A stretch of 64,000 nt of DNA from Leishmania mexicana MHOM/GT/2001/U1103 (GCF_000234665.1 NC_018338.1:1697262-1761261); one strand, 5' to 3'; positions 37,927-48,033 are shown, numbered from the stretch's first letter. Numbers and translations are program-made. The notes: generated by a model not told the origin, from the letters alone.

Positions 37927-39369
37927 ATGCCTAGCATTCCGTTGGTGACCGAGCTCGGGGCGAGGGCGGGTGAGTTTCAGCACATCTTGAACATGTCCAA
38001 AATTCCAGCCCAAGTGGAGCAAAAGCTGCGTCCGGCGATGGATCCTGGTGAGCTCTTCACCTGTCAGGATTCGCGTATTTTTGTGCGCGCTCGCCCGATC
38101 GTCGCACATGACATGGAAGATCCAAACAATCAGAGCATTGTGCAGAAAGTCGATGACAACAGAGACCTCGTCGTGATGACGCCGAAAATATCGCTTTCTG
38201 GCGAGTGCACAATTGATCCGTGCGTTGTCACGCTTGACGGCGTGTTCGTGGGTGCCCGTGACGATACAGAGCGAGTTTACCTAGAGTCATGCGCCCCATT
38301 GGTCTCTCTCTCCGTTAACGGCGCATCTACGTGCGTGCTCTGTTACGGGCAGACAGGCAGCGGAAAAACCTACACAACCTCTGGTATTTTTCGCCTTGTC
38401 GCCATGGATCTCGCGCCTGCCTTCGCCACTCATGATATCCTCCTCACTGTTCTTGAAATACAAGCACTCAAGAACATTGACCTGCTCACTGGCACGGATG
38501 TTCAGATAGTGGAGGATGTCTCAGGCGAGCTTAAGCTCTTGGGGACAGAGGCCTTTGAGTGCTCCAGTGCCGAAATGCTTCTCGCCGCTTTTGAGGAAGC
38601 TGCCTCACAGCGGACAACGCGGTCAACGGAGAGAAACGAAACGTCGTCCCGTTCTCACATGATCGCTCGCATCTCCATTATTTCGAAGGAGACGAAGTGG
38701 GCGAAGCCTGGCGATTTGTTCATCGTGGATCTGGCCGGTAGTGAAAACACCGCCGACAGCGCAACTCATGACAAAACTCGCCAAGCAGAAACCAAATTCA
38801 TTAACACCTCTCTCATGACACTGAAGGATTGCATTCGATCCCGTGCTCTTGCGTCTTCGAGTACGCAGCACCTGCACATCCCATACAGGCGCTCGCCTCT
38901 TACGTTTCTTTTGCGCGACTGCTTTGAGATCGCCGTGCGTCGCCCAACGAAGACAGTTATGATCGCCTGTGTCTCACCGCTGCTTCGAGACTCACGGCAT
39001 ACTATCAACACACTGCGGTACGCATCGATGCTTGCTGTGACACCACCATCCAAAGTCCTGGCACCCGATCCGAACGATCCAAACAATTACACGCGCGAGC
39101 ACGCCCTCGACTTTCTTGTAAAAGTGTCGCATGGAAACATCACTGAGCCGGAGTACATTTTGCCGGAGGGTGACGGGCGAACTCTCGTACACATTCCAGA
39201 GGCGGAATTTATTCGCCGCATCGTGGAGAGCCATCCGCACATACCCGAGAAAAAGGCGAAACTTATTTATACTGCCGTGTGGAAGCGTGTTGTCGACGCG
39301 CGCACCAAAGGTCGAAAGCAGATGATCGACGCAAAGCGGCATATCAAGGCACCCCGCTGCGCTATGTAG
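37927..39369 (+). CDS. Short kinesin, kinesin-13-like motor
   Basis: 480 residues, mostly one motor domain (about 40-375). Key motifs are present: I-F-V-R-A-R-P near 50, P-loop G-Q-T-G-S-G-K-T near 141, switch I N-E-T-S-S-R-S-H near 237, switch II D-L-A-G-S-E near 268, and the C-terminal motor block N-T-L-R-Y-A. The stretch F-I-N-T-S-L-x-x-L-K-D-C-I-R resembles kinesin-13 (depolymerising) motors, but the KVD/KEC loop diagnostic of that class is not clear. No coiled coil follows. Instead there is a short helical tail containing H-I-P-E-A-E-F-I-R-R-I, so the protein may be monomeric. ATG 37927 was chosen because earlier in-frame ATG 37750 lies before the splice acceptor. Codon use is clearly more A/T-rich than that of flanking genes. 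Confidence 0.87.
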   Translation: MPSIPLVTELGARAGEFQHILNMSKIPAQVEQKLRPAMDPGELFTCQDSRIFVRARPIVAHDMEDPNNQSIVQKVDDNRDLVVMTPKISLSGECTIDPCVVTLDGVFVGARDDTERVYLESCAPLVSLSVNGASTCVLCYGQTGSGKTYTTSGIFRLVAMDLAPAFATHDILLTVLEIQALKNIDLLTGTDVQIVEDVSGELKLLGTEAFECSSAEMLLAAFEEAASQRTTRSTERNETSSRSHMIARISIISKETKWAKPGDLFIVDLAGSENTADSATHDKTRQAETKFINTSLMTLKDCIRSRALASSSTQHLHIPYRRSPLTFLLRDCFEIAVRRPTKTVMIACVSPLLRDSRHTINTLRYASMLAVTPPSKVLAPDPNDPNNYTREHALDFLVKVSHGNITEPEYILPEGDGRTLVHIPEAEFIRRIVESHPHIPEKKAKLIYTAVWKRVVDARTKGRKQMIDAKRHIKAPRCAM

Positions 39370-40286
39370 CACAGTTTGGCTGCTCATCTCTCACGTTTCA
39401 TCGTTCTAGTGTGGACACGTGGCTCGTACAATCATTTTCCCCTTTACGATTTGTATGCGAAAGATGCTTAGATGGTTATAAAGTACTAGAGCAAGTTTTT
39501 CTATTGGCTATCTTCCTCTTTTTGGGGGGCGCCTTTACGTACCAGAGCGTGTGCAAGAGGGTGTTTATTTTGTTTGACATTCTCTGTCTCGTTTTAATTT
39601 GTAGAGGAATTAGTTCATCTTTTGCCGTGTTTTGTATCGACGCTTTGATTCTATACGCTTGGGTGATGCTCCTTCATTCCCTTCGTTTCACAGTTTTACT
39701 GCCACGAATCAAAGAGCAGTCGAGCTCTTCTTCTCACTTCTCTTCTGCTTTGAAGAAATGCTCTTGAGTATGAGAAAAGCCCTCGTTCACTAGGTTTTGC
39801 GCCTCTACCGCAGAGCGCTCGTTTTGCCTTTTCAGTTTCATGTATGCTCCCTCTGCCATTTCCTGTCGCCTGCCATGCTTCTGACGAAAAAAAAATAATA
39901 GACAACACCCTCACGCATTCATTCGCAAGTCGAAACGAAAGGGGAAGATAGCGCTTGGGCTTACTCGGCTGTGGCATACTCTGATGGAATAACTTGTCTT
40001 TCGGAGATTGTACTCTCCGTGTGTTTCCCCCTTTCCCGCGCAGTCATGCTTGCTTTTATCCAAGTCTTCTCACACTTTCTCGGCGAACTTGTCCCTTTGA
40101 TCTTGTACGATTTTTTCATCTGTTGAATCATCGTCGTACCTGTCCAAAAAAAAAAGCGAGGCTGGAACACGTGCATCCCCCTTGATCACTTGTACAACTT
40201 CTCGAGTCGAACACCCTGAAATGCATATCTCTGAACTTAATTGCCGTCTCTTGTTCGCCATCTAGACATTTTCTGTTCTTGCAAGA
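39370..40286. other. Intergenic spacer, AT-rich
   Basis: Unlike other spacers it is T- and A-rich: two 60-base blocks counted (39421-39480 and 39541-39600) are both about 38% G+C. A T-rich frame of about 160 codons starting near 39279 continues through it, with strongly hydrophobic content, but overlaps the kinesin and has no family. Acceptor candidates for GRP170 lie at 40264-40265 and 40284-40285. Confidence 0.6.
40243..40265 (+). promoter_or_regulatory. Probable spliced-leader acceptor for GRP170 gene
   Basis: CCGTCTCTTGTTCGCCATCTAG gives an AG 21 bases upstream of the ATG (40287). A second AG at 40284-40285 would leave a one-base leader. Confidence 0.5.
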
Positions 40287-42458
40287 ATGAAGTTAAAGTG
40301 CAAAGTTGCATTACTGGCATATGTTCTTGCGTGCCTTTTCGTAACACAGGTATCGTTGGCCCATGTCATCGGTGTCGACTTAGGATCGGAGTACATCAAA
40401 GTCGCCGGGCCGCATGGTGACAAGGGTGTCGACATTGTTCTTAATGAGCAGTCGCGACGGAAAACGGACAATTTTATCGGATTTCGTCGGAGCGATCTTT
40501 ACATTGGCGACGCGGCGAGGAGTCTGGCTGCACGGTTTCCTCTGTGCACTGCAAGCGCGGTGAACCAGCTTCTCAGAATTAGAAAAGACTCAAGCCTTCT
40601 TCCCTTTTTCCGTGATTTACAGTACGAATACCACGTCGGCTTCAGCAATCATGGCTCGGCGACTGTGAGCATTTGCGACACCAAGGATCCGTTCACCGCC
40701 GAGGAGCTCTATTCCATGGTACTGTCGTACTGCAAAACCACTGCCGTGAAAGATGATGTTGTCGATCCAAAAGGTGTCGTAGTTACAATACCATTTCACA
40801 CGTCGCCGGCGGAGCGGCGGGCCATTCTGGATGCCGCTCGCCTTTCAGGACTGAGTGTTCTGGGTCTCATGCATTCCACAACTGCTGCCGCCTTTTACTA
40901 TGGCGTGCGGCATCGCGGCTTTGGCAACAACACCCTGAAGGTAGTAGTGTTCGACCTTGGCTCAACGCATACTGAGGTCGGCGTCTATGAATTTTTACCG
41001 GCTGCGCAGAAGGCACCACTTTCGAGTGCTTTTGGGACGCTTAGGACACTCGGCGTGGTCGAGGATCGTTCTCTCGGCGGTCGTGCGTTTGACTTATGTG
41101 TTGCGCGGGTGATCGAAGCGGAGGCGCGTGCGAAGCTTAGAATTGGCCCGGTGTTGGGCGGGACGAGTTCTGCACAGCTGAAGTCACAATTCTCGCTTCT
41201 CCGCGCTGCGAACAAGGTTCGTGAAACGCTTTCTGTGAACAGTAACACACCTTACACAGTGGAAGGCATTGCCCCGGATCGTGACTATCACTCCAGCATG
41301 ACGCGCGCCGTTTTCGAATCCGAATGCGCCTCACTGTTCCAGCGTGTGAAGGATTTGGCAACGAGTGTAACAAGCGTCGTGAATATTTCATTCAAAGACC
41401 TCAACTCTTTCGAGATGATGGGAGGGCTCTCGCGTACACCAAAAATCATTGCAGACCTCTCCGAGGTCATTGGCCGAGATGTAGATCGCACTATGAATAT
41501 GGACGAAGCAGCGGCGATCGGTGCAGGCTACTATGCTGCGAAGCTGTCACCTCTTTACCGTGCAAAGTCGCTAAAACTGGACGAGACGATCCCGTACGGA
41601 GTCGATTTCGAGGTAGATCCTTCGTTGAACAAGGAAAAACCTGCGGTCAGGCGACCTTTATTTGGCGCTGACGGCTTTCTACTGGGCGATTCGGTGAGCT
41701 TAACGTTCAATCGGACAGAGGACTTTTCGCTCAATTTTTACAGTGGTGACGACGCCGCCAGGCCATTTGTGCGCGTCACCGTCGCTGGGGTGAAGCAAGC
41801 GCTTACGGATATGAAGGCGTTGTCGCCTGTCAAGCACGCAAACAACAGTCACATGGTTCGACTGCAGATTTTGCTGAACGAAACTGGTCTTGTGCAGGTC
41901 GAGCATGCGGAGGTGGTTGTGCGCTACGCCGAGGAGGTCACACAGAAGGTGGCAGAAAATGTCACAGATAAGACATCTGACGAAAGTAAGTTGGTTGAGA
42001 AACTTGTGAAAGTAATCAAGATGCGTAGCCGAGCAGCTGACGTGACTGCGACGCTTGCGTGGAAGAACCCTACTGAGCTGACGTCAGAAGAAATGAAAAC
42101 TTCGCAAGCCAAGCTGGAGACGATCTGGCAAGCGGAGCATGTGAAGCATCTCCGCGCTACGGCGAAGAACAATTTGGAGGCGTACATCTTCTGGGCCAAG
42201 AATGACGGTGTGTCTGATAACGCTGAGTTGACAGCCGCTGCTGGCGCAGCCGCCGTGCAGCGGGTCATCGACAAAGCCACAGCTGTGCAGGAGTGGCTTG
42301 AAGAAGGCGAGGGTGCATCAGACCACTGCGCTGCCTCCCAGTACGAGTCGCGGCTGGAGAACCTTCGCAGTATGGTTGCGGAGCTGTCGAAGCAGCCCGA
42401 GAAAGCTACGAGCACAGTAACAACAGATAGCGCCGATGACAGTGAAGGCGATTTGTGA
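40287..42458 (+). CDS. GRP170/Lhs1-type ER Hsp70 (HYOU1-like)
   Basis: 723 residues. A signal peptide (about 1-25, MKLKCKVALLAYVLACLFVT...) is followed at once by the Hsp70 phosphate loop I-G-V-D-L-G-S-E-Y, typical of the large GRP170 class. Other actin-fold motifs are V-V-V-F-D-L-G-S-T-H, M-G-G-L-S-R-T-P-K-I and D-E-A-A-A-I-G-A-G-Y-Y-A-A. A beta-sandwich region and a long charged helical C-terminal domain follow. It ends in E-G-D-L, a possible KDEL-like ER retrieval signal (inference). In yeast and animals these proteins act as nucleotide exchange factors for BiP and as holdases during ER import, so it would work with the SEC63/BiP system encoded elsewhere in this window. It is smaller than human HYOU1 (about 1000). 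G+C is low for this window (about 43-45% in two 60-base counts). Confidence 0.88.
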   Translation: MKLKCKVALLAYVLACLFVTQVSLAHVIGVDLGSEYIKVAGPHGDKGVDIVLNEQSRRKTDNFIGFRRSDLYIGDAARSLAARFPLCTASAVNQLLRIRKDSSLLPFFRDLQYEYHVGFSNHGSATVSICDTKDPFTAEELYSMVLSYCKTTAVKDDVVDPKGVVVTIPFHTSPAERRAILDAARLSGLSVLGLMHSTTAAAFYYGVRHRGFGNNTLKVVVFDLGSTHTEVGVYEFLPAAQKAPLSSAFGTLRTLGVVEDRSLGGRAFDLCVARVIEAEARAKLRIGPVLGGTSSAQLKSQFSLLRAANKVRETLSVNSNTPYTVEGIAPDRDYHSSMTRAVFESECASLFQRVKDLATSVTSVVNISFKDLNSFEMMGGLSRTPKIIADLSEVIGRDVDRTMNMDEAAAIGAGYYAAKLSPLYRAKSLKLDETIPYGVDFEVDPSLNKEKPAVRRPLFGADGFLLGDSVSLTFNRTEDFSLNFYSGDDAARPFVRVTVAGVKQALTDMKALSPVKHANNSHMVRLQILLNETGLVQVEHAEVVVRYAEEVTQKVAENVTDKTSDESKLVEKLVKVIKMRSRAADVTATLAWKNPTELTSEEMKTSQAKLETIWQAEHVKHLRATAKNNLEAYIFWAKNDGVSDNAELTAAAGAAAVQRVIDKATAVQEWLEEGEGASDHCAASQYESRLENLRSMVAELSKQPEKATSTVTTDSADDSEGDL

Positions 42459-43385
42459 GACCGTTTTTGCTCGCATGTTCTCCCGCACCATCCCCCGTTT
42501 TTTCTCGTTGTTGATACCACGGATGTCCAAAAGGTTGTTTGTGCTTTCCTTCAGCCTCGCTTACCTCACACTTTCCTTTTTGTGCTTCCCGGTTGTTCTT
42601 GTTTCTGCACTTGTCTCTCTTCTGGACTCTCTCAATCGACGTAGTACCAATGGAGCGGTCTGCTTGTCCCCCCGCTTCTTCGCTCCTGTCACTCTTCTTG
42701 AAGAAACCGTGATGTAATGAAGCGCAGCCGTTGGCGTTGTGGTTCCCTTGCGTCGATGCTCAGAGGAAAGAGATGCAGGCAGGCAAGGGTAAGAAACAGA
42801 TGGCGAAGGTTGTGGACACGCATACTTGTTTTATTGCGGAGGAATCAACGTGGACTCTTTTCGTTGTGGTAATGGGCACTCTGCAGCGAAACCAAACAAG
42901 CAGAAAAGGCCGAATTTGGGGACGCTGAAACGTTTCTTCGCCCCTTCCTGTACCTGGGACAACACCAAGTAGACGATAACAGCAAAAAGAAGTGCGTGGT
43001 GAGGATCGGTTTGGCACTCACACACTGGCAAACAGTCAAGACTCAACTGAAATCAAAGCTTTCGACAGTTTTCATGTCACCTAGGCTGACCTCTACTCCG
43101 TCCCTCGTACTATCACATGCCTGTTTTACACCCAACCATCACCACACACAAACATACACACCCACACACTAACTCAAACCCCCAATTTTCTTCTTGCGCC
43201 TCTCAATGCGACCCAGAAACCGCCTGCTCTTTTTGCTCATCTTTCTTTCCATATAAAGGCAAGCCCCCATACCCCTCAATTATATCGCCACCCGCGCCTT
43301 TCAAGAAGCTCGCCTTTTCCCTTCCTCTTTTCTTCCCTTTACAACAAAAAAATTTAACACTTCTCCCCACACACGACAGTCAACA
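42459..43385. other. Intergenic spacer at right edge of AT-rich island
   Basis: T-rich, then a C/T/A-rich stretch with (CA)n near 43143-43170 and strong polypyrimidine tracts at 43310-43345. No gene seen. Confidence 0.6.
43308..43379 (+). promoter_or_regulatory. Probable spliced-leader acceptor for GCSH gene
   Basis: A strong T/C tract (CTTTTCCCTTCCTCTTTTC) is followed after an A-rich interruption by the AG at 43378-43379, six bases before the ATG. Confidence 0.55.
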
Positions 43386-43802
43386 ATGCGGAGGGCTTTC
43401 GCTTCTGTATCCGTCGCTGCTGCCGCCTACCTGCGTTGCTATGCCACCAAGCACTTTACTGACAGCCACGAGTGGGTCATGGAGTCCGAGGGTGAGATGA
43501 CCATTGGTATCTCCAGCTACGCCCAGGAGAATCTGGGTGACGTGGTGTACGTCTCTCTCCCGCAGGTGGGCGATACTGTCAAGGCGAAGGATGTCGTAGG
43601 CGAGGTGGAGAGCGTAAAGGCCACGAGCAATGTGTACTCCCCGGTTGACGGCACCATCACCGCCGTGAACGAGAAGCTGAAAGACCAGCCGGGCCTCGTC
43701 AATCAGTCTCCTGAGGAGAAGGGCTGGCTGATCAAGGTGAAATGCTCTGAGATTCCCAAGGGCCTCATGGACGAGGCGGCGTACAAGAAGTTCCTCGAGT
43801 AG
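43386..43802 (+). CDS. GCSH: Glycine cleavage system H protein, mitochondrial
   Basis: 138 residues. The lipoyl-bearing carrier of the glycine cleavage complex shuttles the aminomethyl intermediate between P, T and L proteins in the mitochondrion. An Arg/Ala-rich presequence (about 1-20) precedes the mature start near H-F-T-D-S-H-E-W. The lipoylation site is Lys78 in E-S-V-K-A-T-S-N-V-Y-S-P. Other family marks are G-I-S-S-Y-A-Q-E-N-L-G-D-V-V-Y-V and N-E-K-L-K-D-Q-P-G-L-V-N. Length is standard for the family (mature about 120-130). All key residues are present, so it should be functional. High G+C again after the AT-rich island. Confidence 0.97.
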   Translation: MRRAFASVSVAAAAYLRCYATKHFTDSHEWVMESEGEMTIGISSYAQENLGDVVYVSLPQVGDTVKAKDVVGEVESVKATSNVYSPVDGTITAVNEKLKDQPGLVNQSPEEKGWLIKVKCSEIPKGLMDEAAYKKFLE

Positions 43803-45507
43803 TGACGTGCGCGCAGGTAGGACGAGATGGTATTTCAGTTTTTTTCTGTTCTCCTTACGTATGTCTCGCCTTGCGCTTGTGTGTGTGGGTGTACCTTTTC
43901 TTTTTCTTCTTTGGCTCTTCGAAAAAAAAAAAGACGCGTCCAAGTCGGGCATGTGTGCGCGTAAGCGTATCCCTACGGGTGTCTCTCAGAGTGTATGTGC
44001 ACGTGCATGCGTTCAAACGTCGCTTCTTCTCATCCAAGAAGAGAGGCAGTGCAGCAGACTTTTTTCTTGCGAAAAAAAGCGAATCGAAGGTGACTTGGCT
44101 TTTCAAGGTGCGTGGATCTCAGCTGGAGGGGTCGTGCCTGCGGTAAGCGAGAGAGTAGGGTGGAGTACGAGAAACTAAGAACCGAAAGCGATGACAGTGT
44201 AAGCGGAAGCGACGCCAGTGGCAATGCCAGTGGAGAGAATGTCCGTCACATGGGCTGCGAGGGTCAAGGAGGGCAGATGATGCCGTCAAGGAGCAAAAGA
44301 GAAAAAAGTTGGAGACGATTAGCGAAGGAGCGATTCGGTAACAGTGGCGGCGCTCACACGACGAGGTCGACTGCAATTTGTACATGGCATCGTGCATCTG
44401 TCTCCCTTGCGCCCTTCCCGTATTGTTCGACGTTGACGCTTTTTCATCCCCTCATCGCACCACCTGCCCATGCACGGACAAGCAAGAGTGCAGGAAGTCC
44501 ACGCTGAAATCTGCCGCATAACGGCGAAGGCGCACCGCGACCTCCTCTTACACTTATCGCCAAAAAAGAATCCATTGCTGATCAGAATAGAGCTAAAGAG
44601 GAAGCAAAGAGTAGCCACCGTATGGTATGGCCCTCCCCATTCACTTGAGGGTCGAGAGGGACTCCTTTTTCTTTTGCTTTCTTCTTTTATCGTCTACCTG
44701 TTTCAGTGTGGGAAACTGATCGCGCTCTTCTGTGGCCTCCTCCCTCCTCCTTTTCTGCTTTATATATATGTGTGTTTTCCTGCGATGGTGTGTGAGATTT
44801 CTTTGGGCGTGGATCATTTCCCTTTCTCGCTCGTCTGTTTCGCTCTCCTCGCCCCTCCCCTTCCCCGGCTCTTCTCTCTCTTGGACCTTCTTTTTCCCTC
44901 CCTCTTTCCTTCCCCTTCCTTCAGAGTGCTGGGGAGTTCCACGTGAAGAACTCTTGTTGAGTTGATGAGATCAAAGGAGAACCCGACACCGACGCTTGGG
45001 CGATGCCCAGATAAGACTGGGCAGAGTGCAAGGGCGGTGCGGCATGTACTGCCCCACGCGCAAGAATATTTCTACTTGTAAGCAGCCGTGGGCTCCCGAT
45101 ACGCTTTTGTTTGAACCTCGCACTCTTTCAAGTCGCTTGCGACTGCGCCAAAACCATTTTTGTATGCAGCTCCGGTCGGCTTTTGCTTTCTTTTAGGGGA
45201 AAACGGGCGAACAGGACTTGCAGCCGTCGGAGGACACGCGCTCGCATGGCGAGTCTTGCCGACTGCTAGCCTCCTTATTGAATGCCGCCTATTGCAAGGC
45301 CGCTACTGGTGGTTCTTCACTGAGCGTTCGCGTTGATTAAACCCCTCTGAATGTACATGTGCTCGTGCGCTTGTTGTGCGACGGCTGGCTCTGTCCCCCC
45401 CTCTTCTTTTTGTCACCTCACGCAGCACACAGGCGTGCCATCGTCATAGTGCGGGACATTTTTCTGTTTGCGTCTGTGTCTTCACTCAATAGCTGACGCG
45501 GCGGTCA
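43803..45507. other. Long intergenic spacer (1.7 kb)
   Basis: An A11 run near 43923, T-runs and C/T tracts (44665-44690, 44820-44935). A hydrophobic frame of about 158 codons at 44470-44946 is read through pyrimidine-rich sequence and is probably not a gene. No RNA gene recognisable. Confidence 0.5.
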
Positions 45508-46140
45508 ATGGCGCTGGAAGTACCACGCCCGCTGCGCCTCTCCGAGTCGGATCAGCTCCTTGCATGGGAGGGGGATCTAGAATCGAGATGGTCGCAGCTG
45601 CAGCAGCGCCGCCGCAGCGCCGAGGAACTTCGAGCCAGGCAAATCCAATTGGAGGCGTCTCTTCTGGAGCTAAACAACGAGAATGTTGCAGCACAGTACG
45701 TTCTAGAAGAGCGCCGGCGCGCGTTGGCAACTCGCCGCACCCAGCTGCGCGAATCAGCGGCCGCACTGAAGCAGCGCACCGTCGAGGTCGCTAAGGCGTC
45801 TCGCCGAAGGCAGGAGTCGATGGCAGAGGAGACCGTTGCCGTTGACGCGGCGTGGCGAGAGTTAGAGCAGCGCACACGGTTAGAGGAGGCATCTCATGTA
45901 CAGCAGATGCGTGCTCTGGACGCAAGAAAACAAAGGGCCCAAGGGTGCGATGCCGACACACAAAAGCGGCTAAGCGCACTGCGCGAGCGTGAGATGCAGC
46001 TTGTGGCACAGCAAGAAGTACTGGGTTATCACCGACAGAGCTCCATGGATTTTCTGCGGCAGTCGCTCGAGCAGCTGCAGCGCGAGGCGGAGGGACATAA
46101 GAAACTTCTCATAGCTCTCGATGGCATCAAAGAGCCGTGA
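45508..46140 (+). CDS. Small coiled-coil protein of unknown function
   Basis: 210 residues, family not recognised. After a short N-terminal region (MALEVPRPLRLSESDQLL) the whole protein is predicted coiled coil, with heptads of L, A and charged residues (for example EELRARQIQLEASLLELN and REREMQLVAQQEVLGY) and no prolines until the C-terminal KEP. Composition is Arg/Glu/Gln/Ala-rich. ATG 45508 is the first in frame. Such proteins in trypanosomatids are often basal-body or flagellar components; that is only a guess here. Confidence 0.8.
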   Translation: MALEVPRPLRLSESDQLLAWEGDLESRWSQLQQRRRSAEELRARQIQLEASLLELNNENVAAQYVLEERRRALATRRTQLRESAAALKQRTVEVAKASRRRQESMAEETVAVDAAWRELEQRTRLEEASHVQQMRALDARKQRAQGCDADTQKRLSALREREMQLVAQQEVLGYHRQSSMDFLRQSLEQLQREAEGHKKLLIALDGIKEP

Positions 46141-46983
46141 CAGTCCCTGTTAATCTCCTCGGTGAGTTTCATTCCGTCACCTGCCTTGGGCGCCAATGCG
46201 AGGCTGAACTCGTGTGTCTCTCTTTTTGTGTACGAATGTGTTTAGAGCTGCTTGATGACGGCTTCAGCTGAGAACACTGACGATAGTGTCGGAATCGATG
46301 CGTGACCTTTGCGCACGAAGACGAGGTTGACGGGCCGGTACCCGAAGGAGCGCAAAGTTGCCCAATGTAGTTTGATAAACATTTCTGCTAGTTATCTTGC
46401 GAGGGGGACGTGACGCTTGTAACCGCGTTTCTCCGCGTGACTGCTCCTCTCTCCCCTTTCTATACGTCCCCCTTCCTCACTGCCTCCTTGGTAGGAACAG
46501 TTTTTAGACAGGAGATGCTTTACCACCACTGACACACTATCGCTGCCGTTCAACGAGTACGTCACACGAAAGGCGCGCATGGAGAATGGGCGACATCGTC
46601 TTATGATGGCAGTGCTCTTGTAAGGGTGCGGGCGTGCGTTGTGCATCTCTGGCCCGCACGACACACAGGAATGGCACTGTTTAACTAGGTTTGCTTTCAT
46701 CGACTTCTTCCTATTTTGTTCTTTGGTTGGATTTCACCGTCGTCGTTTTCCTTGTCCTCCTCGCGTGTGCGGCTCTCTCCCTCTCTCTATGTCTCATCAC
46801 TGTCTTGGCGGCGCACGAACTGTTCTTGATCACGTGACTTCCGTGCACACACACTTCCGCGCATACGGCGACTTGTCGCAGGTCGATGTGGTAGTGCCAT
46901 AGCCATCAAGACGCAGGACACTCACACGCACACACACAGACAGACGACTGCTTGTTGTTCCCCCTTTTTTTCTGTTGTTCCGC
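46141..46983. other. Intergenic spacer
   Basis: C/T tracts at 46440-46475 and 46740-46795. An AG at 46879-46880 (CTTGTCGCAG) is a candidate acceptor for the next gene and is followed by a three-codon upstream ORF (ATG TGG TAG near 46884). A second strong T-rich tract (46950-46980) lies directly against the ATG. No gene seen. Confidence 0.55.
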
Positions 46984-48033
46984 ATGCCCATCACAGTCGG
47001 CATCAACGGCTTCGGCCCTGTCGGGAAGTCCGCCTTGTTCGCTGCCCTGGCCGATCCGTTGGTCACCGTTACAGCAGTCGTTGACGCCTCCGTGTGTGCG
47101 GCCTACATTGCATATGTGATTGAGCAGGAGTATCCGCATCGAAACCCGAAAGGGCCGCCGATTCTCGTGACGGACAAGCAGAAGGATCAGATTGTACTCA
47201 ACGACACCCACGTCATTCACGTGTCGGCCGCGCAAGACCCGCAGTCATCGCTGTGGAAGAAATACGGTGCGCAGTACGTGCTAGAGTGCACAGGCCTTTA
47301 CACCACACGTAGCCGCAGTTGGGGTCATGTAACGGGTGGTGCGACGGGCGTCGTCATTGCCGCTGCCAGCGCTGATACGAACACAGTCATGGAATCAAGC
47401 GGCTCGGAGAGACTCGCTGCATCGTTGCCTGTGTGCGCTGCAGGAGCACCCATCGGGGCCGTCGTAGCTCCAGTGCTGGACTCGCTGGCGAAGGTGTTGG
47501 AGATCGAGCAGGTGAGTTACACGGCCCTCTATGGGCCTCAGCCACAGCACCCAATCGGCGCCAAGTCGGACGACTCACGCGACTGGCGGCAAGTACGACT
47601 GCAGTCAGTTGCCAGCTGTGCGATGGCTTCCAGTCGCGACACCGGCGTCGAAACAGTTGGCGCGCTCCTGCCGCATCTGGTTGGTCACCTGAGCGCTAGC
47701 GCTTTCCAGGTTCCTGTGGCGCAAGGGTGTGCGGTCGACCTAGTTGTCTACACGAAAGAGGCCGTGCCGGCGGATGTGGTGGCGAGCGCCTTTGCGCACG
47801 CCGCGCAGGCCTCGGAGCGGAATGCAAAGGTATGCATCGCCAAGGGACCCATGATCAGTGTTGACTGCATTGGGAGCTCAAGTGTCATACTGGACGCCGG
47901 TTCGTTGAGCAGCAGCGCCGAAGGCAAGGTGCATCGCATGGTGTTGTGGGTGGACTTATCGTGCTACTACGCGGCACTGCTGTTGTCATTGACGAAGAAG
48001 GTGCACGGCATTCACACACCACCGTCGTCGTAA
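46984..48033 (+). CDS. GAPDH-like protein lacking canonical catalytic motif
   Basis: 349 residues with the fold order of glyceraldehyde-3-phosphate dehydrogenase: an N-terminal nucleotide-binding entry I-T-V-G-I-N-G-F-G-P-V-G-K (GxGxxG intact), a V-L-E-C-T-G-L-Y-T strand-helix matching GAPDH's E-(C/S)-T-G-x-F-T/L, and late S-S-V-I-L-D and V-D-L-S-C-Y-Y-A near the usual C-terminal W-Y-D-N-E position. The active-site loop S-C-T-T-N-C is replaced by V-C-A-A-G-A, and the catalytic His block (T-V-H-x-Y-T) reads V-S-Y-T-A-L-Y-G. It probably does not carry out the glycolytic reaction; an NAD(P)-binding or moonlighting role is possible. No peroxisomal targeting tripeptide of the SKL type at the end (PSS). 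The frame reaches a TTG at 46975; ATG 46984 was used. Confidence 0.82.
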   Translation: MPITVGINGFGPVGKSALFAALADPLVTVTAVVDASVCAAYIAYVIEQEYPHRNPKGPPILVTDKQKDQIVLNDTHVIHVSAAQDPQSSLWKKYGAQYVLECTGLYTTRSRSWGHVTGGATGVVIAAASADTNTVMESSGSERLAASLPVCAAGAPIGAVVAPVLDSLAKVLEIEQVSYTALYGPQPQHPIGAKSDDSRDWRQVRLQSVASCAMASSRDTGVETVGALLPHLVGHLSASAFQVPVAQGCAVDLVVYTKEAVPADVVASAFAHAAQASERNAKVCIAKGPMISVDCIGSSSVILDAGSLSSSAEGKVHRMVLWVDLSCYYAALLLSLTKKVHGIHTPPSS

